A stretch of DNA of 64,000 nt from ENR-C20 sp942493145. GTDB lineage: Bacteria; Bacillota; Clostridia; Acetivibrionales; DTU013. Positions 42,435 through 52,174 of this stretch are shown here, in pieces. The position numbers and the translations under genes are program-made. The stretch is from positions 3,286,001 to 3,350,000 of the forward strand of contig OW818679.1 of NCBI GenBank assembly GCA_942493145.1. Direction: 5' to 3'. Below the pieces are notes generated by a model. The model ran no database searches and was not told where the DNA came from. It saw nothing but the letters and a program-made list of their open reading frames with translations. Each line of letters begins with the position of its first letter. The first letter of the stretch is position 1.

Positions 42435-42599
42435 AATATCATGCCTTCACTTTCATCTGGTATATTGATATGACCGTCTTATTCGCATCTATTATATCAC
42501 GCAATTGTAAATTGTTATGCTATAATATTAACTGAATCAATCCTTTTAAATAACTTTGAAACGCTGCATGAAATATATCCAGGCATGTTTGGAGAAAAA

Positions 42600-42941
42600 A
42601 TGAAAAGTAAAGTGGTTAATATTGAAGCAGGGATGCCTACCGTTGAAATTGGACAAAAGCAATTGTATTTTCATATTGTTACGGCAAAACGCCAGGGAAT
42701 TAAAGTCCTGAAAGTAATACATGGATACGGCTCTACCGGGGTTGGCGGGAAACTGAAAAAAGGTGTTTTGGAATACCTGATTGTCAAAAAGAAAGAGGGC
42801 TTCATTAAAGATTTTATCCCCGGTGAAAATTGGGATATCTTTAACCAGCCCTCAAGGGATATAATTGCAGTATATAAGGAATTAAAAAATGACAGAGACT
42901 TGGGAAATTGCAATCCTGGGATTACTATAGTATTGATTTAA
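42600..42941 (+). CDS. Smr-like (MutS2 C-terminal type) domain protein
   Basis: 113 residues from the ATG at 42600 with GGAG at 5-6 nt; an in-frame ATG at 42585 precedes that site. IKVLKVIHGYGSTGVGGKLKKGVLEYL matches the Smr core HGxGxGxL. Smr domains nick nucleic acid. The rest (ENWDIFNQPSRDIIAVYKEL) is divergent. It is one of the few plus-strand genes and stands alone between divergent and convergent neighbours. Activity is not established by motif alone. Confidence 0.72.
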   Translation: MKSKVVNIEAGMPTVEIGQKQLYFHIVTAKRQGIKVLKVIHGYGSTGVGGKLKKGVLEYLIVKKKEGFIKDFIPGENWDIFNQPSRDIIAVYKELKNDRDLGNCNPGITIVLI

Positions 42942-42976
42942 GCTTTTTTCAGCTAATCGTAGTTTCTCCACTTATT

Positions 42977-43819
42977 TCACTTTATAAATGTATTGTCCTC
43001 AAGCTCTTTGAAAGATAAATCCACTTCTTCACGAGTATTCATAACTATTGGGCCTCCCCATGCGATAGGCTCATTGAGAGGTTTCCCTGACATCAATAAA
43101 AATCTTGTGCTGCTATCAGCTGTTTTTGCCCTGAATCTATTTCCCTTATCAAACAATATGGCATGCTTTTCCAGGATTGGATTGTCACTTTCAGAGCCAA
43201 AATAAGCTTCTCCCTGAAGAATATAGACAAATAAAGTATCGTCACTTTCAGTATCCATAATCCACTCTACGCCTGCATCCAATTCTATGTCCAAATAAAT
43301 CGCTTTAACATGATCGCCTTCAATGGCACCACTTATTCCGTTATAGCTCCCAGCTATAATGTGCACCTTTTTACCGTTTTCATCACTTATAGGAATATCC
43401 TCCATAGAGATAGATCGATATTTGGGTGCAACCATTTTGTCGCTCGCAGGCAGATTCAGCCACAACTGTACTCCCAGCATCCTTGCACTAGGCTTTGGCA
43501 TCTCCTGATGAATTATTCCGGAACCCGCTGTCATCCATTGACATTGTCCATCTAAAATACTGCCCTTGTTTCCAAGGCTGTCGCCATGCTCTATATCCCC
43601 CTCTATAAGATATGTAATTGTTTCTATGCCCCTATGTGGGTGCCAGGGAAATCCTTTGATATAGTCCTCTGGATTCCTGGAATCGAAGGCATCCAACATA
43701 AGGAATGGGTCAAATTCTTTTGTATCATGATATCCAATTACTCTGACCAGTTTTACACCAGCACCGTCAACAGCACTTTTCCCAGTAATGATCTTTTTAA
43801 TGCTTCTTATATCACTCAT
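42977..43819 (-). CDS. Pirin-family cupin protein
   Basis: 280 residues from the ATG at 43819 (GAGGA upstream; an ATG at 43831 is in frame). Two cupin domains are present. The N-terminal one has the metal motif FPWHPHRGIETITYL and later MTAGSGIIHQEMP, giving the three His and one Glu that bind Fe in pirins. Some bacterial pirins have quercetinase activity and others regulate metabolism. The gene lies 15 nt after the HD-domain gene, so both may be co-transcribed. Confidence 0.88.
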   Translation of the reverse strand: MSDIRSIKKIITGKSAVDGAGVKLVRVIGYHDTKEFDPFLMLDAFDSRNPEDYIKGFPWHPHRGIETITYLIEGDIEHGDSLGNKGSILDGQCQWMTAGSGIIHQEMPKPSARMLGVQLWLNLPASDKMVAPKYRSISMEDIPISDENGKKVHIIAGSYNGISGAIEGDHVKAIYLDIELDAGVEWIMDTESDDTLFVYILQGEAYFGSESDNPILEKHAILFDKGNRFRAKTADSSTRFLLMSGKPLNEPIAWGGPIVMNTREEVDLSFKELEDNTFIK

Positions 43820-43834
43820 TATTATCCTCATTTC

Positions 43835-44458
43835 CTAATTTAGTTTATTGTCGCTTTTACATTTTTGAATGAATTTTTTAATATTACTTTCCTCCTTGTT
43901 TCGATCAGCTCCCAACCTTCCCATTCTGTCACAGAATCCAAGCAGGGCAATTTCTTTAATATCCGTTTTCTTTTTCATTGTCTTCACATCAGCAAAGGGC
44001 AGGTCGTTGACTACAAAAAGGATTTGCATGTGCCACCTTACAAGCTCCACTACTTTTTCAACAAATGCTTCATCTTCTGTAACTTCCATCAAAAACTTTC
44101 TTACAAGTTCTGCGCCCAGTTTATCATGGTCATATGCAGTTATCTTCCCTTTATTGTTTCTTGTAGTATCCGGCTTCCCAATATCGTGAAGCAGGGCTGC
44201 CCACATGAATGCCCTTGTATCATGGCTTTGGTTTTTAACTTTAGCTGCTTCATCCAGGACCATCATGGTGTGATTCCATACATTCCCCTCAGGGTGATGC
44301 TTTGGCGATTGGTCGGTCTGTTTTATCCTGTTCAGCATTTTGAATGGATATTGATCAAAAAAAGGTGTTTCGGAAATCTCATTAAAATATATGGATGGCT
44401 GATCATCTTTTAATAAGTGCATATCCATTTCAGTAAATATCTCATGCATTATTGTCAT
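43835..44458 (-). CDS. HD-domain phosphohydrolase
   Basis: 207 residues. The HD signature is complete: H in WNHTMMVLDEA (about residue 62), HD in ALLHDIGKPDTTR (about 91-92) and a distal D in LGFCDRMGRLG. These metal-binding residues point to a phosphohydrolase acting on nucleotides or RNA ends; it resembles tRNA-nucleotidyltransferase-associated HD proteins. AAAGG precedes the ATG at 4 nt. It is upstream of the pirin gene. The substrate is unknown. Confidence 0.85.
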   Translation of the reverse strand: MTIMHEIFTEMDMHLLKDDQPSIYFNEISETPFFDQYPFKMLNRIKQTDQSPKHHPEGNVWNHTMMVLDEAAKVKNQSHDTRAFMWAALLHDIGKPDTTRNNKGKITAYDHDKLGAELVRKFLMEVTEDEAFVEKVVELVRWHMQILFVVNDLPFADVKTMKKKTDIKEIALLGFCDRMGRLGADRNKEESNIKKFIQKCKSDNKLN

Positions 44459-44550
44459 TCTGCCTTTGTATACATTTGTGTTTATTTTTATTATTTTCCC
44501 TTAACCATTACAATTATACTTTTCAGATTTATTTCTGAATTTATACCATT

Positions 44551-45561
44551 TCAGCCCCCTGAAGATGAACTGGACGCAGCCGCAGCTGTTGTAGCTGCTG
44601 AAGTCGCTGCAATAATAGCAGCTGTTTGCACAGCGATCATTGCTTCAATAGAAATACCGATCCCTGTTTCGAGCAACTCGCCGCTCCGGCTCAGTTTCTC
44701 CATATGTTGATTTGCAACCAGTGCTGTTGCTGCAAGGATATTCATATCTTTATATACCCATCTGAAGTTTTTATTTGCTTTTAAATAGCCAACCATCTCT
44801 ATTACTTCTTCTGCCGCCTGTTCAGATAACTCCCCCAGAAGTGACAGATACCCTAAAGCACCGTAGTACATTGATGAAACTTTCAACCCATTCCGCTTCA
44901 GCAGTTCATAGATATTTCCCGCAGTCTGTGCCTTTGATTGCACAGACCCAGGCATAAAAGTCAGCAAATGCGACAGGAACTGCAGTCCATTGCCTTTGCC
45001 GAAGCCCTCCCGGAGCAGCATATCGTAGTTGCTTTCAATTTCTGATACAAGAAAAGCCTCATTATCATCTGATTCGGACAGTAATACTGATATAGGATAG
45101 TCATCTGACCCTGTAAGCCAGAAATGATTTTTCTTCATTCCCTGATATAATTCCATCGCCTTTAACACCCTGCTTTCAATCTGCTCCGGAGCACACGTAA
45201 GCAGTAATGCATAGGCCGCTATAAAAAGATGTTGGCTTTTCTTAAAGCCACCTGCCTTCATTTTTTCTTCATATTCCAAAAGGCTCATAAATGCCTGCTT
45301 CGGATCGTCATATTTTGTAATAAGCAATGCTGCCGCAGAAAACATTTGATGTCCTCTATAATACGAAGACCATTTGGTATTCTTCTTGATATATTTTATC
45401 ATGTCATTCAATTCGTCTGTCACAAACTCCTTATTGGCAAGCATATATACCAATGCGATAAAATGTAAGGACAATTCGCCAACTGACCATTTATATTGCT
45501 TTTTTAATTTACAGAAGGTCTCAATGAACAGATCGGTTTTTTGCTGTAATTCTCTTTCCAT
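44551..45561 (-). CDS. DUF4003-like helical protein with Ala/Ser-rich tail
   Basis: 336 residues from the ATG at 45561 (GGGGGAAG upstream; the open frame reaches 45624). The body is alpha-helical with features of DUF4003 (SSYYRGHQMFSAAALL, KSQHLFIAAYALLL, SSMYYGALGYLSLL). The last 35 residues are low complexity, AAIIAATSAATTAAAA followed by five Ser and GG. No signal peptide is present. The function is unknown; family members occur in Gram-positive bacteria. Confidence 0.7.
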   Translation of the reverse strand: MERELQQKTDLFIETFCKLKKQYKWSVGELSLHFIALVYMLANKEFVTDELNDMIKYIKKNTKWSSYYRGHQMFSAAALLITKYDDPKQAFMSLLEYEEKMKAGGFKKSQHLFIAAYALLLTCAPEQIESRVLKAMELYQGMKKNHFWLTGSDDYPISVLLSESDDNEAFLVSEIESNYDMLLREGFGKGNGLQFLSHLLTFMPGSVQSKAQTAGNIYELLKRNGLKVSSMYYGALGYLSLLGELSEQAAEEVIEMVGYLKANKNFRWVYKDMNILAATALVANQHMEKLSRSGELLETGIGISIEAMIAVQTAAIIAATSAATTAAAASSSSSGG

Positions 45562-45679
45562 AATTTCTTCCCCCAATATTAAAATGCTCAATACAATATT
45601 AGTACTGTGTTTATATTTCTTCAACCGGTAACGTTTGAATCATACAATTCTGCAGTCGAACCGTCTGCCTGTGTAAATT

Positions 45680-46009
45680 TCAGCTGTTCCAAAAGAAACG
45701 GAATACTATACAAAGAAATACCAGCAAAAAAATAAATACAATGGCTGCAAAAATGCGAGCTGATTTTATCCCTTTTTCCTTGTATACCTTGCTCGCCTTG
45801 AACCCTGCAGGGATCCAAACGATCAAAAAGATCAAGCTCCAGAACCCTATCGTAGCCACATACTCCATAAGGGGAAATCCAAAGAGATCTATTGGAGTAT
45901 TATCTATAACTGCTTTCATGATCTCCGGTAAAAACGGAAATAAAATGGAGCTGATAATCCAACCCGCAAGGGCTGCTCCCCATCCACCATTTACTTTTGA
46001 GATACTCAT
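45680..46009 (-). CDS. Small three-TM membrane protein of unknown function
   Basis: 109 residues from the ATG at 46009 (AGGAG at 9 nt; a TTG at 46015 is in frame). Three hydrophobic segments: AALAGWIISSILFPFLPEIM, VATIGFWSLIFLIVWIPAG and IFAAIVFIFLLVFLCIVF. I do not recognise a family. It is adjacent to the DUF4003 gene with a 118-nt gap and could share its transcript. Confidence 0.6.
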   Translation of the reverse strand: MSISKVNGGWGAALAGWIISSILFPFLPEIMKAVIDNTPIDLFGFPLMEYVATIGFWSLIFLIVWIPAGFKASKVYKEKGIKSARIFAAIVFIFLLVFLCIVFRFFWNS

Positions 46010-46134
46010 AACCAACCACTCCTTTTGCTACAAATAACATCAATGCAATTGAAATATTTGACTTTAATTATATCATTATATTTCAATATTCAATTTTTTT
46101 ATAAAAGGTTTTCTCGAAATTGTTTTAAGTTACT

Positions 46135-46199
46135 AATCATGATTTTGGGGAATTATGATTTTGGGTAAGCTTGACCCATTATGGTGAAAGTACTATACT
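46135..46199 (+). promoter_or_regulatory. OYE-reductase promoter with upstream 16-bp direct repeats
   Basis: TTGACC (46171-46176), 17-nt spacer, TATACT (46194-46199). Immediately upstream are two contiguous direct repeats, AATCATGATTTTGGGG (46135-46150) and AATTATGATTTTGGGT (46151-46166), matching at 14 of 16 positions. Their position just above the -35 suits an activator site. Confidence 0.7.
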
Positions 46200-46257
46200 A
46201 AATCTTAAAGCAGAAAATTATGTAAAATACACATTCAACAACTTTGGAGGTTTTATC

Positions 46258-48219
46258 ATGAATCATATGTTTCCCAGCCTCTACACCCCTATCAAAATCG
46301 GATCCCTTACCTTAAAAAACCGCCTGATTTCCTCCCCCACATCCCAAGGTGATGTCAATGCCGATGGTACACTTACAAGGCACAATATCGCCTATTATCA
46401 GAGAAAAGCCAAAGGTGGGGCGGCGGTAGTAACAATAGGCGATGGGATTGTACATCCTGCCACAGGAAAGAGCCATCCCCTTCAGCTTTTTCTGGACACC
46501 GACAAATGCATCCCCTGTCTTGTATTATGTGCTGAGGCCATCCATCAATACAATGCCCTCGCTTCAATAGAGCTCGATCACGGTGGCATATGCTGCGATC
46601 CCGCATTCTTAGGCGGCCGTCGTCCTATTGGTCCATCAAGCATACCGGTCAGTATAGGCTTTCAAACCGAACATTCGGTAAAAACAATGTCTGAGGAAAT
46701 GACCGAAGATCTTATTTACGAAATAGCGGAATCATTCGGCAGTGCCGCCGCTCGGGCAAAAAAGGCCGGATTTGATATGTGCGTCATTCATGCGGGGCAT
46801 GGCTGGCTTGTAAATCAGTTCCTGTCTCCATTTACCAACCACAGGACAGACAAATACGGCGGGAGTACAGAAAACCGCTGCCGTTTTCCGCTATTGGTCA
46901 TAAACTGTATCCGTTCGGCTTGCGGCAAGGATTTTCCCATCGAATTCCGTATCAGCGCAGATGAGCTTATTCCCAACGGCCTTGAAATCAATGAAGCCAT
47001 TGAAATCTGCAAATATCTTGAGCCTTACGTAGATGCCTTCCATGTCTCAGCTGGGGTACATTATGATGTATCTACAGCACTGCTTACCCATCCCAGTATG
47101 TTTCTGCCCCATGGCAGCCTGGTGCATCTGGCTGCTGAGGTCAAAAAAGCAGTCAAAATCCCCGTGATCACCGTAGGTGGCTTGAGCAACCTGAATCAGA
47201 TGGAAGAAATAGTTGCTTCGGGTCAAGCTGACATAATTGCTATGGGAAGAGCCCTGCTTGCCGACCCTGATCTACCAAAGAAGGGAAAAGCCGGAAGGCC
47301 TGAAGAAATAAGACGTTGCCTGCGTTGTGGCTATTGCCAGTCCTGCCGTTTTACTCTTGGAACCGCGCGTTGTACATTAAACCCTATAATAGGCAGGGAG
47401 TATGAGACACAATTCCTCATCCCTTCCTCCGAACGCAAAAAAGTGGTTGTAGCCGGCGGAGGCCCAGGAGGTATGCAGGCGGCCATCACAGCAGCAGAAC
47501 GCGGACATGCTGTCACTTTATACGAAAAGTCCGGCGAACTGGGAGGCGCACTTCATTTTGCACAATTTGTCCCCTACAAGGATGACCTCTGCCACCTTGT
47601 GACAGCGATGAAAGCGGAAATATCCCGATTACCTGTCCGTGTAGTAATGAACACCGCACTTACTCCTGAGTTGGTGGAGCAGGAACATCCAGATGTATTG
47701 ATTATTGCAATAGGCGCAGAGAATATAGTCCCAACTTTGCCAGGCATTGATAAAAAAATCGTAGTTATGGCTGCCGATGTCGATGAAGGTGCTCATTTGG
47801 GTAATAATGTGCTGGTCATCGGCGGTGGACTTGTTGGCTGTGAAACTGCCATCGACCTGGCTCAGAAAGGCAGACAGGTAACCATACTGGAAATGGCCGG
47901 GAACATTGCAGGAGACTCCAATTTCCGTCACCGATGGGCTATAGAGGGTGAGATGAAACGCTATGGAGTGCGAATTGAGCTTAATAAAAAATGTATTTCA
48001 GTAAATGATGAAGGTGCTGCGGTTATAAATGGAGAAGGAATTGAGAATATGATCATCGCAGATACCGTTGTTATTTCTGTTGGTATGCGTCCACTTAAAG
48101 ACGCTGCTGAAGCATTCCGTTTCTCTGCCCCGGAATTCATCCCAATCGGGAACTGCGTAAAAGCCGGGCAAGTCAAGGATGCTATCCGCGCCGGCTATGA
48201 CGCTGCTATTTCAATATAA
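46258..48219 (+). CDS. Old Yellow Enzyme-family NADH:flavin oxidoreductase / 2,4-dienoyl-CoA reductase type
   Basis: 653 residues from the ATG at 46258 with GGAGG at 7 nt. The open frame begins at 46171, but that is the -35 box. Residues 1-340 form an FMN-binding TIM barrel (MFPSLYTPIKIGSLTLKNRL, HAGHGWLVNQFLSPFTNHRTDKYGGS). Cluster cysteines are at C354, C357, C360 or C363, and C372 (CLRCGYCQSC...ARCTLNP). FAD and NAD(P) Rossmann motifs follow (VVVAGGGPGGM about 396; VLVIGGGLVGCE about 517). Enzymes of this class reduce activated C=C bonds with NADH or NADPH. Its neighbour is a ThDP enzyme. Confidence 0.92.
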   Translation: MNHMFPSLYTPIKIGSLTLKNRLISSPTSQGDVNADGTLTRHNIAYYQRKAKGGAAVVTIGDGIVHPATGKSHPLQLFLDTDKCIPCLVLCAEAIHQYNALASIELDHGGICCDPAFLGGRRPIGPSSIPVSIGFQTEHSVKTMSEEMTEDLIYEIAESFGSAAARAKKAGFDMCVIHAGHGWLVNQFLSPFTNHRTDKYGGSTENRCRFPLLVINCIRSACGKDFPIEFRISADELIPNGLEINEAIEICKYLEPYVDAFHVSAGVHYDVSTALLTHPSMFLPHGSLVHLAAEVKKAVKIPVITVGGLSNLNQMEEIVASGQADIIAMGRALLADPDLPKKGKAGRPEEIRRCLRCGYCQSCRFTLGTARCTLNPIIGREYETQFLIPSSERKKVVVAGGGPGGMQAAITAAERGHAVTLYEKSGELGGALHFAQFVPYKDDLCHLVTAMKAEISRLPVRVVMNTALTPELVEQEHPDVLIIAIGAENIVPTLPGIDKKIVVMAADVDEGAHLGNNVLVIGGGLVGCETAIDLAQKGRQVTILEMAGNIAGDSNFRHRWAIEGEMKRYGVRIELNKKCISVNDEGAAVINGEGIENMIIADTVVISVGMRPLKDAAEAFRFSAPEFIPIGNCVKAGQVKDAIRAGYDAAISI

Positions 48220-48304
48220 TGATCTGAAAATTATTTCAGGTTCGGCATTTATGCCCCCTTTATTAAATATCAAATATTAACGCATTAAAAGGGAGACCGT
48301 ATTG

Positions 48305-49975
48305 ATGACAAGGATGACAGGAACAGAAGCACTTATGGAGATAATGACGCATTACGGCGTAGAATATGTATTTGGCATATCCGGAGCTACAGAAGTACTT
48401 TTTATGGAAGCTTTGGAAAATCAGCCACAGATTAAATATATACTGGGACTTAACGAGGTTGTATGCATGGGTATGGCCGAAGGTTATGCCCGGGCAGGCA
48501 AAAAGCCCGGATTTTTGAACCTGCACACAGGCCCCGGGTTGGCTACTGCCATGCCGTTCCTTGCAGATGCGAAGAATGCAGGTGTTCCTCTGGTCATTAC
48601 CGTAGGGCAGAACGATTCACGCCTGCTGCAATACGAGCCACAATTGTCGGGGGATATAACAGGAATGGCAAAGTCTGTGACCAAGTGGTGTACAGAAATA
48701 TACCATCCGGAAGATATCCCGGCAGTCATGCACCGCGCTTTTAAAACGGCTATGCAGGCTCCGGCCGGACCGGTCGTGGTTTCAATCCCGCAGAATATAC
48801 TTGCGCGGAGCTTCGATTTTGAACTTCGGGAAGCTACTACCATTTACCCGAGGCTTCGTCCGGATTTCGATGCATTGGATAAAGCAATCTCTCTCCTTAA
48901 AGAGGCTCATAATCCTGTAATGCTGGTAGAAGGGGGGGTCGCAAAAAGCGGAGCCCTGGAAGAAACAATCCGTTTTGCTGAATTGATTGGAGCTCGGGTC
49001 TATCAGATATGGATGACGGATGTCAACTTCCCTGTCAACCACCCGCAGTATTTTGGCGATATTGATTCCACAAGCCCACAGATGGTGGAAATTCTGAATA
49101 AAGCCGATTTACTGGTTGGCATAGGATGTGCTATGTTCTATGATGCTTTTTTCATTGAAGAACCAGTTCACATTCCAAAGGATCTCAAAATCATTCATGT
49201 AGACGATAACCCATGGGAGCTCGGAAAGAATTTCCCCATTGATTGTGGAATCCAGGGTGATATAAAAGTATCTCTTACAGAACTATCTGATATGTTGGAG
49301 AAAGAAATGCCAACCGGATTCCATGAAGATGTGAAAAAACGTACTGGTCTTATGAAATGTGAAACTGATGAAAAAAAGGTTAATATACTAAAACAGATTG
49401 AGTCGGATAGGAAGGATTGCCCGGTACCTGTTTCATCCCTGATGGAAACGGTAAGAAATGTAATGACACCTGACACTGTAATTGTTGATGACTGCTGGTC
49501 TTCGTCGAAAATGCTTCGCCAGATTCTCGAACTATCGAAGCCCGGTACATATTTCCGCGCGCGGGGTGGAAGTATAGGGTTTGGTTTGCCGGGCGCATTG
49601 GGAGTCAAGCTGTCTCAGAAGGACAAGCAGATAGTTGCAATAATTGGTGACGGCAGTGCAGCCTGGTCCATGCAGAGCCTTTGGACTGCAGCACACTATG
49701 ATATACCGGTGACGTACATAATCACGAACAATGCCACATACAGGCAGTGTAAGAATGTCCGGAAAATGATTTTAGGGGACTTCCCCCTTGATGAAAAATT
49801 AATTGGCCTGGAATTGGATAATCCTGTTATCGATTTCTGTCTTCTGGCACAATCAATGGGTGTTAAAGGATATAAGGTACTCAATCTGCCGGAACTGGCT
49901 GATACACTAAGAACAGCGATGCAATTGGGAAAACCTGCGCTGGTTGAAGTCTTTATCGAAAACAGCCCTGTTTAG
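48305..49975 (+). CDS. ThDP-dependent decarboxylase/carboligase (acetolactate synthase-like)
   Basis: 556 residues from the ATG at 48305 (GGGAG at 9 nt; a TTG at 48302 is possible). It has the three-domain ThDP fold: PYR domain with the catalytic Glu in GLNEVVCMGMAEGYARA, a central domain (about 190-330), and a PP domain with the GDGSAAWSMQSLWTAAHYDIPVTYIITNN motif near 445. The family includes acetolactate synthase, benzoylformate, oxalyl-CoA and sulfopyruvate decarboxylases. None can be chosen on sequence alone. It lies 85 nt after the OYE reductase gene, in the same direction, and both end at a terminator. Confidence 0.88.
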   Translation: MTRMTGTEALMEIMTHYGVEYVFGISGATEVLFMEALENQPQIKYILGLNEVVCMGMAEGYARAGKKPGFLNLHTGPGLATAMPFLADAKNAGVPLVITVGQNDSRLLQYEPQLSGDITGMAKSVTKWCTEIYHPEDIPAVMHRAFKTAMQAPAGPVVVSIPQNILARSFDFELREATTIYPRLRPDFDALDKAISLLKEAHNPVMLVEGGVAKSGALEETIRFAELIGARVYQIWMTDVNFPVNHPQYFGDIDSTSPQMVEILNKADLLVGIGCAMFYDAFFIEEPVHIPKDLKIIHVDDNPWELGKNFPIDCGIQGDIKVSLTELSDMLEKEMPTGFHEDVKKRTGLMKCETDEKKVNILKQIESDRKDCPVPVSSLMETVRNVMTPDTVIVDDCWSSSKMLRQILELSKPGTYFRARGGSIGFGLPGALGVKLSQKDKQIVAIIGDGSAAWSMQSLWTAAHYDIPVTYIITNNATYRQCKNVRKMILGDFPLDEKLIGLELDNPVIDFCLLAQSMGVKGYKVLNLPELADTLRTAMQLGKPALVEVFIENSPV

Positions 49976-49989
49976 GAATTCAATAAGCC

Positions 49990-50017
49990 CCCCCTGGCGG
50001 TTGAACTTGCCAGGGGG
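49990..50017. terminator. Terminator after the ThDP enzyme gene
   Basis: CCCCCTGGC (49990-49998) pairs with GCCAGGGGG (50009-50017) around a 10-nt loop, followed by TTAATC. It separates the plus-strand gene from the convergent DUF362 gene. Confidence 0.7.
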
Positions 50018-50051
50018 TTAATCACTCTTCCACGATGAAGTGGATGGAGGT

Positions 50052-51212
50052 TCATCTATAACTTCCTCTATACAGTTTTGTCATCATGCCAGCAACAGGG
50101 TTTACTCTTTTAAGCTCAACTGCCTGGTAACGACACAGTTCGTGGCAACACATACATTCGATACACCTGGAATAATCTATTTTTTTGGTTTTCTTATCAA
50201 TAGCTTGCACAGGACAGCTATCTACACAAGTATTACACTTCAGACATTTTTTTAAATTTACTCTGGGTTTTGTCTTTAAAAAATCGATGACCTTAACTAC
50301 TGCACTGTAATTACTTTTACGTTTTGAATTAAATCTTTTTGGAATTTTAAAATTCAGAAGTAACGGCGGCTTGGCATAGTCTCCACAAATTTCAATTCTA
50401 TCTGTATTTGATTCTCCAAGATTTCTTTCTATCGCAGCTTGAAGTATTGGAATGTCTTTAATATCTAATCCAATCATTTTTATTGCTGTAGTATCAAGTG
50501 CCAAGGGGTCAGTACTCATAAGAATTTTGTTTGCCATATAAACGCTTCCAGCTGTTGGACCTTCACCTTCCATTGCAGTAATTCCATCCATAATATGAAG
50601 TCCAATTTTTAAAGCATCGTGAATATCTACTAAAATGTTGCCAAAATCCTTTGGATTTGGAGCTGCTTTGTGATACTCAGCCTTTCGTAATCCCTGAATA
50701 CAACCAAAAACATTTTTCACTGCGCCAGTATATATACTGCCAGAATGAGTTTTTAACTTTGGAAGATTAATTATTAAATCCGCATCAAAAAGAGGTTTCG
50801 CTAAATAGAGCTTATCGAAAAAGCTGCATTTTCCCCCGGTATCCACAGTTCCTTCCTTGTCAAAGTTTTTTATTTCTGCCTTCTCCTCCTCTGCAATTCT
50901 TTTAAACCCTGATATTTCCATGCTTTGAGTTGTCGGAGCCATGCCTGCTATTGCTCCGCCAGCACTATCTCCGATCCAAACAGTACAGCCTTTTTGTTTT
51001 AATATTCGGGTTAGCGCTCTTACAAATTCGCAATGGGTAATTGCTGCAGATTCAGGGGGCTTAGGTCCAATTAAATTAACTTTTAGCAGCACCTTCATTC
51101 CGGGCTTAACAAAAGAATCCCAACCGCCAAGCAATTCGATTCCACTATTTATTTTTTCAGTTATATTTACAATATTGTAATTTATACATTCGTTCACTAC
51201 TACTTTACTCAT
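50052..51212 (-). CDS. DUF362-domain protein with C-terminal 2[4Fe-4S] ferredoxin
   Basis: 386 residues. Residues 1-290 are DUF362 (KVLLKVNLIGPKPPESAAITH, DSAGGAIAGM, DLIINLPKLKTHSGSIYTGAVKNVFG). Residues 305-370 carry two cluster motifs, CLKCNTCVDSCP and CIECMCCHELCR. The latter has Arg rather than Pro after the last Cys. DUF362 proteins are common in anaerobes and are usually found with redox genes; the reaction is unknown. GAGGTAGGA precedes the ATG. Confidence 0.88.
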   Translation of the reverse strand: MSKVVVNECINYNIVNITEKINSGIELLGGWDSFVKPGMKVLLKVNLIGPKPPESAAITHCEFVRALTRILKQKGCTVWIGDSAGGAIAGMAPTTQSMEISGFKRIAEEEKAEIKNFDKEGTVDTGGKCSFFDKLYLAKPLFDADLIINLPKLKTHSGSIYTGAVKNVFGCIQGLRKAEYHKAAPNPKDFGNILVDIHDALKIGLHIMDGITAMEGEGPTAGSVYMANKILMSTDPLALDTTAIKMIGLDIKDIPILQAAIERNLGESNTDRIEICGDYAKPPLLLNFKIPKRFNSKRKSNYSAVVKVIDFLKTKPRVNLKKCLKCNTCVDSCPVQAIDKKTKKIDYSRCIECMCCHELCRYQAVELKRVNPVAGMMTKLYRGSYR

Positions 51213-51421
51213 ATTCCTACCTCTTTATTAAATCTAAAATCATTAATTATAAAGTAAGAATAACACAATACAGTTGAAAGTTTAATACATATAATCTCAT
51301 CAATGTTTTATTTTGCATATTTTTCTTCATTGCATATGATTTACTGAACTGTTATTATTCTGAGTATTTTCCGGCCCTCATGGAAAACTAGAAATACAAA
51401 GCACTTTCAGGAGTAAAAAAG

Positions 51422-52174
51422 TTGAATTATATCGTATTTGATTTGGAATTTAATCAAGCCTGGGATTTTGAAGAAAATAAAAGCTCCATGAATATCAAAT
51501 GCCCGTTTGAGATAATTCAGATTGGTGCTTTAAAACTGGATGAAAAATTTCAAATTATCTCTACATTTGACAAGCTGGTCAAGCCTGAGTTGTATACATG
51601 CGTTCACCCCTTTGTTAAAAGGATTACTTGTATCCCAATAGAAAATTTGAGTAGCGCAAAGCCTTTTAAAGAAATATACAAAGAATTTATTCAGTTCATA
51701 GGTAACGAAAATATTTTTTGCATTTGGGGTATAACTGATATGAAGGAATTATTGAGAAATATAAAATATCACAAGTTGGATAGCTCTATAGTTCCAAAAG
51801 AATACATCAATATCCAGCAATATGCTTCCAGGTACTTAAACTGTCCAAAAGGTACGAATGTGGGTTTGCGAAATGCTGTGGAGCTATTAAATATCCCTCT
51901 TGGCCGTAAATTTCATGACGCTTTTAATGACGCTTGCTATACAAACGAAATCTTCCTGCGTATTTACACCCCTGATGTAAAGCCGGCTTTATACCATTCA
52001 AATAGTGAAAGCAGGTTAACGGGGACCAATAGAAAAACAAAGCTGGATACTCTCAAACTAATAAAGCAATTTGAAAAAATGTATAACAGACAAATGACTG
52101 AAGAAGAGCAATTGATAATTAAACTGGCTTACATGATGGGAAGAACCAACCAATTTCAATCCGGTTCCCACTAA
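51422..52174 (+). CDS. DEDDh 3'-5' exonuclease-like protein
   Basis: 250 residues from a TTG at 51422-51424 with AGGAG at 8 nt. DEDD residues are D7 and E9 (VFDLEFN), D in WGITDMKELL (about residue 105), and the distal H-x4-D in GRKFHDAFNDACYT (about 160-165), giving the DEDDh catalytic set of RNase T/DNA polymerase III epsilon relatives. It probably trims RNA or DNA 3' ends. The C-terminal 70 residues are charged and unassigned. It converges with the FMN-reductase gene and the stop codons overlap by 4 nt. Confidence 0.85.
   Translation: MNYIVFDLEFNQAWDFEENKSSMNIKCPFEIIQIGALKLDEKFQIISTFDKLVKPELYTCVHPFVKRITCIPIENLSSAKPFKEIYKEFIQFIGNENIFCIWGITDMKELLRNIKYHKLDSSIVPKEYINIQQYASRYLNCPKGTNVGLRNAVELLNIPLGRKFHDAFNDACYTNEIFLRIYTPDVKPALYHSNSESRLTGTNRKTKLDTLKLIKQFEKMYNRQMTEEEQLIIKLAYMMGRTNQFQSGSH

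Noticed and set aside
46171..46257. Upstream TTG start for the OYE reductase
   Set aside because: The TTG is part of the -35 box, and the strong GGAGG fits the ATG at 46258.
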